In this document: one piece after another, positions 59,788-64,000 of the stretch | Layout of the letters: each line of letters opens with the position of its first letter | Position numbering within the stretch: position 1 is the stretch's first letter | Origin: Haloarcula salinisoli | Lineage (GTDB): Archaea; Halobacteriota; Halobacteria; Halobacteriales; Haloarculaceae | Direction: 5' to 3' | Length of the DNA: 64,000 nt | Assembly: GCF_019599405.1 (NCBI RefSeq) | Contig: NZ_RKLQ01000001.1 | Location: 62,001-126,000 of the forward strand | Program-made: the position numbers and the translations under genes | Notes under the pieces: generated by a model | The model's database searches: none | The model's input: the letters and a program-made list of their open reading frames with translations, nothing else | Told to the model about the DNA's origin: nothing

Positions 59788-61255
59788 TGTAATCCTCCGG
59801 GGCGGTCACCAGCGTCTCGGTCGGCGGCTGGCTGGCGTTCAACAGCGCCACGTAGAGGCGCTGGCTGTGTTCGTGGATGCCGGTCTCGATGGCGAGGTAG
59901 ACGCCGACGAAGAAGACGGCGACGGCGCCGTGGAGCAGGGTCAACTCGGTCGTCGCCGTCCCCACATCCAGGAGCCCGGAGATGCCCTCGTAGACCACGG
60001 CATAGAGGACGATGGCCGGGAAGAACACGAGCGGGACCGCACCGTAGCGAGCCATCGCCGGCAGCTCGGTGTGCGTGACCGCGTTGCGGGCCGCGTGCAG
60101 CGTGGTGAAGACGACGAAGAAGGTAAGCAGGAGGCCGCTGTCGACTTTCGCCCCCTTGCCGGTCAGCGTCGCGAACAGCCACCCGCCCGCCAGGGCGGTC
60201 AGGATGGTCACGGCGACGCCGACGAGGCCTTCTCTGGGACCGATTTCCCCGGTCGGGCTGTTGTGTTCGACGCCGTCGCCCGAACTCAGGAACTGGTAGG
60301 CCTTGTAGCAGCCGTGCAGGATGAGGTGGGTGATGGCGGCGCCGAAAAAGCCCAGGCCAGCCTGCATTATCATAAAGCCCATCTGGCCGACCGTCGAGCA
60401 GCCCAGTTTGCTCTTGACGTCCGTCTGGACCGACTTCAGGAGCTTCCCACCCAGCGCGCTGGCCGCGCCGACGCCGACCACCGCGAGCATGAGCACGGGG
60501 TCGACGGTGATGACTGGGGCAAAGCGGGTTAGCAGGATGCCGCCGGCGTTGACGAAGCCGGCGTGCATCAGCGCCGAGGCCGGCGTCGGCGCGGTCATCG
60601 AGGAGAGCAGCCAGCCCTGGAAGGGGATGAGGGCGGACTGTATCATCGCCGCGAGTACGAGCGCGGCGGCGGCCACGAGCCACACCGGGCCGCCGAGTGT
60701 GCTGGAGGCAGCGTCGATACCGGAAATCGTCGTCGCGCCGGTCGCCGACCACAGCGCCGTCAGGGCGACTGCCAGTAAGGCGCTACTCGCGAGGAAGTAC
60801 CTCCGGGCGACCGACGCGGCCGCTCGCGCCTGTTTCCACCCGCTGATGACGCCGATGAGCTGTGCCATCACCAGTCCCATCGCCAGCCACAGCACCCCGA
60901 ACAGGGCGATGTGGTTGGCTGCGACCAGAGCCATCACCACTACAGTAAAGCCGAAGACGGTGGCGAAAAAGCGCGTCTCGTGGGCGCTACCGGCCATATA
61001 ACGGCGCGAGTAGCTGTGGACGATTCCCGAGAAGAAGGTCACGACCGTCCACATCAGGACTGTCAGCCCGTCGACGGCGATGAGAGGTCCCAGTTCGGGC
61101 GACCAGCCAGTCATCGCGTGGCCAACCAGGGCCGCCAGACTCAGTCCCCACAGCAGCCAGACGGCTCGGGTCAGGGCCGCCGGCGTACTCGGTGCTTGCT
61201 GCCCTATGCCGCTCGGAAGCGGTCCGACCGTCGTGCGCTGTGTTTCGTCTGCCAT
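59777..61255 (-). CDS. dabB: DabB, proton/cation-channel NuoL-like membrane subunit
   Basis: 492 residues with about 13 helices. It matches the NuoL/MrpA family: AMIQSALIPFQGWLLSSMTAPTPASALMHAG, then LGCSTVGQMGFMIMQAGLGFFGAAITHLILHGCYKAYQFLSSG, with the conserved Lys/His residues of the channel. It precedes dabA and overlaps it by 11 bases. The likely promoter is the TTATTAAAT at 61338, bracketed by an inverted repeat. Confidence 0.9.
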   Translation of the reverse strand: MADETQRTTVGPLPSGIGQQAPSTPAALTRAVWLLWGLSLAALVGHAMTGWSPELGPLIAVDGLTVLMWTVVTFFSGIVHSYSRRYMAGSAHETRFFATVFGFTVVVMALVAANHIALFGVLWLAMGLVMAQLIGVISGWKQARAAASVARRYFLASSALLAVALTALWSATGATTISGIDAASSTLGGPVWLVAAAALVLAAMIQSALIPFQGWLLSSMTAPTPASALMHAGFVNAGGILLTRFAPVITVDPVLMLAVVGVGAASALGGKLLKSVQTDVKSKLGCSTVGQMGFMIMQAGLGFFGAAITHLILHGCYKAYQFLSSGDGVEHNSPTGEIGPREGLVGVAVTILTALAGGWLFATLTGKGAKVDSGLLLTFFVVFTTLHAARNAVTHTELPAMARYGAVPLVFFPAIVLYAVVYEGISGLLDVGTATTELTLLHGAVAVFFVGVYLAIETGIHEHSQRLYVALLNASQPPTETLVTAPEDYNEY

Positions 61256-61324
61256 CGTTGGTGTCGTCGTCCGCTATCACCAGGGAGATTCCCCGAGCGA
61301 TGTCGGCCGTCGTTCATCCAATAG

Positions 61325-61371
61325 ACGAACAGACTGGTTATTAAATCCTTCTATCTTACCAGTCCGTTCGT
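61325..61371. promoter_or_regulatory. Inverted repeat around the dabB promoter
   Basis: ACGAACAGACTGG (61325-61337) and its complement CCAGTCCGTTCGT (61359-61371) match at 12 of 13 positions and flank an AT-rich stretch with TTATTAAAT (61338-61346), about 80 nt before the dabB ATG. It is a candidate operator for the Lrp/AsnC regulator just upstream. The rest of 61256-61558 shows nothing else recognisable. Confidence 0.55.
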
Positions 61372-61558
61372 GTATAAGGGAATTAAAGAACATTATGGTC
61401 TTCAGACTAGTAATCGGGCAGTCACCGGCGACGGTGGCCGCTACCGGCTCTCTGCTGGCGTTTTCGGCTGTCTCACCGACGACCGGACGGTCCGGCGATC
61501 TCTGGGCGTCCGACTGTTCAGTAGCGTCAAGACGTGGTGAGCGGCGTCCGAGCGGGCA

Positions 61559-62023
61559 CTACTCGCTTACGAAATCGCCAAACGGCGTCGTCTCGTGGCT
61601 CCGGACCAGCACCTCGTCGACGACGGTCAGCCCCAGGTCCAGTAGCTCCTGTGCGACAGGGGTGATGTCGCTGTCCGTCTCGCCGACGACGGTCACCAGC
61701 AGGTTCCGCTCGCCGGTGACCAGCTCCTGGACCGAGACGACGCCGTCGATGTCGAGGATGGCCGGAATCTGCTCGCCACGCTCGGGAATCGGCGCGGTAC
61801 AGAACAGCAACATTCGGAGGGGGTAGCCGGACTTCTGGTAGTCGATTTCGGCGCTGTATCCCTTGATTACCTCGTCGCTCTCCAGGCGCTGGATTCGTTT
61901 CCGGACGGTGCTGCTCGACGTGCCGGTTCGCTCAGCGATGTCGCCCGACGAGATGTTGCGCGCGTCCTCCTGGAGGGCGTGGAGGATGGCCTCGTCCACG
62001 TCGTCGATAGCATCGTCTCCCAT
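61559..62023 (-). CDS. Lrp/AsnC-family transcription regulator
   Basis: 154 residues: N-terminal HTH (DDVDEAILHALQEDARNISSGDIAERTGTSSSTVRKRIQRLE) and a RAM/AsnC ligand domain (MLLFCTAPIPERGEQIPAILDIDGVVSVQELVTGERNLLVTVVGETDSD). It is transcribed in the same direction as dabBA and ends 303 bp before it; it is a natural regulator for that operon. Confidence 0.88.
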   Translation of the reverse strand: MGDDAIDDVDEAILHALQEDARNISSGDIAERTGTSSSTVRKRIQRLESDEVIKGYSAEIDYQKSGYPLRMLLFCTAPIPERGEQIPAILDIDGVVSVQELVTGERNLLVTVVGETDSDITPVAQELLDLGLTVVDEVLVRSHETTPFGDFVSE

Positions 62024-62133
62024 ACCCTCCTTTCACGTGACGCCGCCAAAGGGACTTCGCCTAGCAACGGCTGCAAATGGCGCTTCACTCGTGGCCGACG
62101 ACAGCCAGCAAGGCACATCTCGGTGCGCTGCTC

Positions 62134-62318
62134 ACAGCCAGAAAGCCCCCGAGCGCTCGACGTCGTCGGTGCTCCGCACCGACTGCTTGAGGGACCTTCG
62201 GTCCCTCGTCTTGGCGAGCGGGCCTTGCGCGGCGCTACGCGCCGCGAAACCGAGGCGGTGAAACCGCCTCGCGCGGCCCGCGAGCCAAAGCTGAGAGCAG
62301 TGGGGCTTTCTGGCTGTT
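62134..62318. repeat. Hairpin-rich element with ACAGCCAGAAAGCCCC ends (copy A)
   Basis: Bounded by ACAGCCAGAAAGCCCCC (62134-62150) and its inverted copy GGGGCTTTCTGGCTGT (62302-62317). A third, slightly changed copy of the end follows at 62334-62351. Between them are consecutive short stem-loops: TCGGTGC-TCC-GCACCGA, GAGGGACC-TTC-GGTCCCTC, GCGGCGC-TAC-GCGCCGC and GAGGCGG-TGAAA-CCGCCTC. No protein-coding sense was found. It occupies most of the 375-bp gap between the Lrp gene and the thioesterase gene. Confidence 0.75.
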
Positions 62319-62398
62319 ACCGGTAGTCGCTACGGGGGCTTTCTGGTTGTTCAGTGCTCCAGCGACTCCGCTGATACTGAAACTGTCCCCAGAAACTG

Positions 62399-62812
62399 TT
62401 ACTGCCCGAACTCGAACTCGCTGATGGCGTCGCGCCAGCGCTCGGGGATTGGCTGGGGTTCGCCGGCCGCGCGGTCGTAGGTGACGACGGTCGTCTCGCC
62501 GGTCGCGGCGACGGCGCCGTCGTCGCGAATCTCGTACTCGAAGGGGAAACTCGTCGTGCCGAGACGTGGCACCCGGACGCTGACGGTGACGCTGTCGGCG
62601 CTCCGGACCGGCTGTTCGAACTCGATTTCGAGCGTCTTGATGACGATGCCGTCGTCACTGTCCGCGAGGAAGCCACGGTCGCCGTCGCCGACGACCTCGA
62701 CGAGGTAGTCGATGCGGGCCTCCTCCAGATAGGTTCCGTAGCGGACGTTGTTGACGTGGCCGTACGTGTCGAGGTCGTCGAACCGCAGCGGGACGTCTGT
62801 CTCGAAATTCAT
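62399..62812 (-). CDS. Acyl-CoA thioesterase (4HBT hot-dog fold)
   Basis: 137 residues: FETDVPLRFDDLDTYGHVNNVRYGTYLEEARIDYL is the classic 4HBT active-site region with catalytic Asp. The rest shows the hot-dog beta strands (IVIKTLEIEFEQPVRSADSVTVSVRV). It hydrolyses acyl-CoA thioesters; the acyl chain is unknown. The start overlaps the msrA stop by 4 bases (ATGA). Confidence 0.88.
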   Translation of the reverse strand: MNFETDVPLRFDDLDTYGHVNNVRYGTYLEEARIDYLVEVVGDGDRGFLADSDDGIVIKTLEIEFEQPVRSADSVTVSVRVPRLGTTSFPFEYEIRDDGAVAATGETTVVTYDRAAGEPQPIPERWRDAISEFEFGQ

Positions 62813-63333
62813 GCCAGGAGCTCGGTGTGTTTCTCGCGCAGCTTGTCCAGCTTGGGCGGGATGGTCATCTGGCAGTAGGCCTGGTTGGGGTTCTTCTCGA
62901 AGTAGTCCTGGTGGTACTCCTCGGCGCGGTAAAACGTCTCCAGCGGTTCGACCCCGGTGACGATGTCGTCGTCGTAGCCCGGCTGTATCTCCTCGATGAA
63001 GGCCTCCACGGCCTCGCGCTGGGTCTCGTCGTGGTAGAACACCGCCGAACGGTACTGGGTGCCCACGTCGTTGCCTTCGCGGTTCAGCGTGGTCGGCGTG
63101 TGCGTGGTGAAGTGGACCGAAAGCAGGTCCTCGTAGCTCACCACCTCGGGGTCGTAGGTGAGCTGGACACACTCGGCGTGGCCCGTCTCCTCCCGGCAGA
63201 CGGCCTTGTAACTGGGGTTCTCGACGTGGCCCCCGGCGTAGCCCGAGACGACGTCCTCGACGCCCTCGACCTGTTTGAAGACGGACTCGGTACACCAGAA
63301 ACACCCACCCGCGAACGTCGCTTGCTCGGTCAT
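62809..63333 (-). CDS. msrA: Peptide methionine-S-sulfoxide reductase
   Basis: 174 residues: ATFAGGCFWCTESVFKQVEGVEDVVSGYAGGHVENPSYKAVCREETGHAECVQL includes the catalytic GCFWC and conserved GHAE motif. YHQDYFEKNP closes the fold. It repairs oxidised methionine. The gene is the first of a two-gene unit with the thioesterase, and hairpin-rich element B lies 82 bp upstream. Confidence 0.95.
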   Translation of the reverse strand: MTEQATFAGGCFWCTESVFKQVEGVEDVVSGYAGGHVENPSYKAVCREETGHAECVQLTYDPEVVSYEDLLSVHFTTHTPTTLNREGNDVGTQYRSAVFYHDETQREAVEAFIEEIQPGYDDDIVTGVEPLETFYRAEEYHQDYFEKNPNQAYCQMTIPPKLDKLREKHTELLA

Positions 63334-63414
63334 CGACCGCTAGTAGGCGTGGGACGTACAAAAGCGGCCGGTCGGTCGCTAGGGCCGTGTTTAGATAAAA
63401 AACTTAGATTTCGA

Positions 63415-63724
63415 ACAGCCAGAAAGCCCCCGCGTTCTCGACTCCCGCGACTCGCTGTCGTCCGAGAGAGCGAAGCTCTCTCGTGATGAACGAAAGGCGC
63501 GGTGCGCCTTTCGAACCACGCTCGCGTAGCGTGCTTGCGTCGTCGGGGTTCGTCGAGAACGCGGCCCCTTTCAGCCCCACCCATGCCGGCTGGTCAACCG
63601 TCTACGGGTGGGACTGAAAGGGGCGACTGGCTCCGGGAAGGCGGACGACGTAAGCACCGCAGGCCGAAGGCCGAGGAGCGCAGCGAGGCTCCCGACCGGA
63701 GCCAGTCGGGGCTTTCTGGCTGTT
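63415..63724. repeat. Hairpin-rich element with ACAGCCAGAAAGCCCC ends (copy B)
   Basis: Bounded by ACAGCCAGAAAGCCCCC (63415-63431) and the inverted GGGGCTTTCTGGCTGT (63708-63723). The inside has short stem-loops (GAGAGAG-CGAAG-CTCTCTC, CGAAAGGCGC-GGT-GCGCCTTTCG, CACGCTC-GCG-TAGCGTG) and a longer inverted repeat at about 63566-63635: CCCCTTTCAGCCCCACCC and GGGTGGGACTGAAAGGGG, arms of 18 bp with one mismatch, around a 22-bp loop. Same end sequence as copy A. Confidence 0.75.
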
Positions 63725-63757
63725 TGCAGTCGCATTTGCCTAACTCAACACTATCAC

Positions 63758-64000
63758 TCAGTCCCCCGTCGCCGGCACAGCGGGCCCTGAGACTCCCTCT
63801 TCGGTCGAGATCGATTCTCCATCACCTAGCGACCGCGCGGAGTTGGCGACCACGAGCAGACTGGAGGCGGTCATCGCCAGCGCGGCAAACAGCGGGTTCA
63901 GCAGGCCCAGCAGGGCCAGCGGGAGCGCCACGGCGTTGTAGCAGAACGCCCACGCGAGGTTCTCACGGATGCGCCGCCGGGTCCGGGTCGTCAGCTCGAA
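63758..64000 (-). CDS. Copper-type P1B ATPase, C-terminal fragment (cut by window edge)
   Basis: 80 residues before the stop. The sequence RTRRRIRENLAWAFCYNAVALPLALLGLLNPLFAALAMTASSLLVVANSARSL is the C-terminal membrane pair of a CopA/heavy-metal P-type ATPase with the invariant N..WAFCYN and MTASSLLVVANSARL-type ends. The catalytic domains lie off the right edge. The last ~25 residues are an acidic, family-external tail. Confidence 0.85.
   Translation of the reverse strand, partial: FELTTRTRRRIRENLAWAFCYNAVALPLALLGLLNPLFAALAMTASSLLVVANSARSLGDGESISTEEGVSGPAVPATGD

Noticed and set aside
63566..63635. Possible CRISPR repeat pair
   Set aside because: The two copies are inverted, not direct, occur once, and have no spacer array or cas genes.

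Overview
The window is a single high-GC, gene-dense stretch of a haloarchaeal chromosome, most like the Haloarculaceae (inference from gene content; no comparison was run). The signs are acidic proteins throughout, Tat signal peptides with lipoboxes, a PGF-CTERM sorting tail, SepF, TFB, a SAMP-activating E1 (UbaA-like), RIO2, ribosomal protein L15e, many Bat-type HTH_10 regulators, and TATA boxes placed as for leaderless mRNAs. No rRNA, tRNA or CRISPR array was seen. Both ends cut through genes: a PIN-domain ATPase on the left and a copper-type P-type ATPase on the right.

1-24.9 kb is mostly housekeeping and scattered accessory genes: an M20 peptidase, a secreted endonuclease-like protein, an M32 carboxypeptidase, a soluble chemotaxis transducer, UbaA, a BtuF-like protein, a PUA protein, SepF, two ABC exporter pairs, two exported proteins of unknown role, a rhodanese/MBL protein, an HxlR regulator and RNase R. 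Two short inverted-repeat elements lie directly at stop codons (1392-1477 and 19866-19945). A half copy of the second one forms the end of a coding region near 1493.

24.9-45 kb is an anaerobic-respiration island. The complete nar operon (29897 to about 41125) encodes an outward-facing nitrate reductase fed by a Rieske/cytochrome b module, with a heme-b-type subunit, a NarJ chaperone, a membrane protein, a HEAT-repeat protein and an Mrp ATPase fused to a DUF2249 domain. A radical SAM/SPASM protein, a heme-copper/NnrS-like membrane protein and a copper nitrite reductase follow. Upstream (24936-29607) is a cluster of small genes: a CGCGG-type putative RiPP precursor, three DUF2249 proteins, two cupins, two HTH_10 regulators (one with the NarO cysteine motif) and several unknowns. 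Their promoters share a 12-bp palindrome, CGAAYRTRTTCG. In six promoters it ends exactly 39 nt before the chosen start codon, and in a seventh 41 nt. I read this as one regulon, probably run by the NarO-like protein, and as the most interesting system in the window.

45.8-50.5 kb is a retinal/carotenoid block: a Bat-like regulator, phytoene synthase, lycopene cyclase and a Brp/Blh 15,15'-dioxygenase. 50.6-57.3 kb returns to core functions: a small zinc ribbon, L15e, a CtBP-like dehydrogenase, an HTH regulator with a palindromic operator candidate, TFB, a UDP-glucose epimerase-like protein, halocyanin and RIO2. 57.4-62.0 kb holds a DabA/DabB inorganic-carbon uptake pair with an Lrp/AsnC regulator. 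62.1-63.7 kb carries two hairpin-rich elements with the same terminal inverted repeat, on either side of a thioesterase-MsrA operon.
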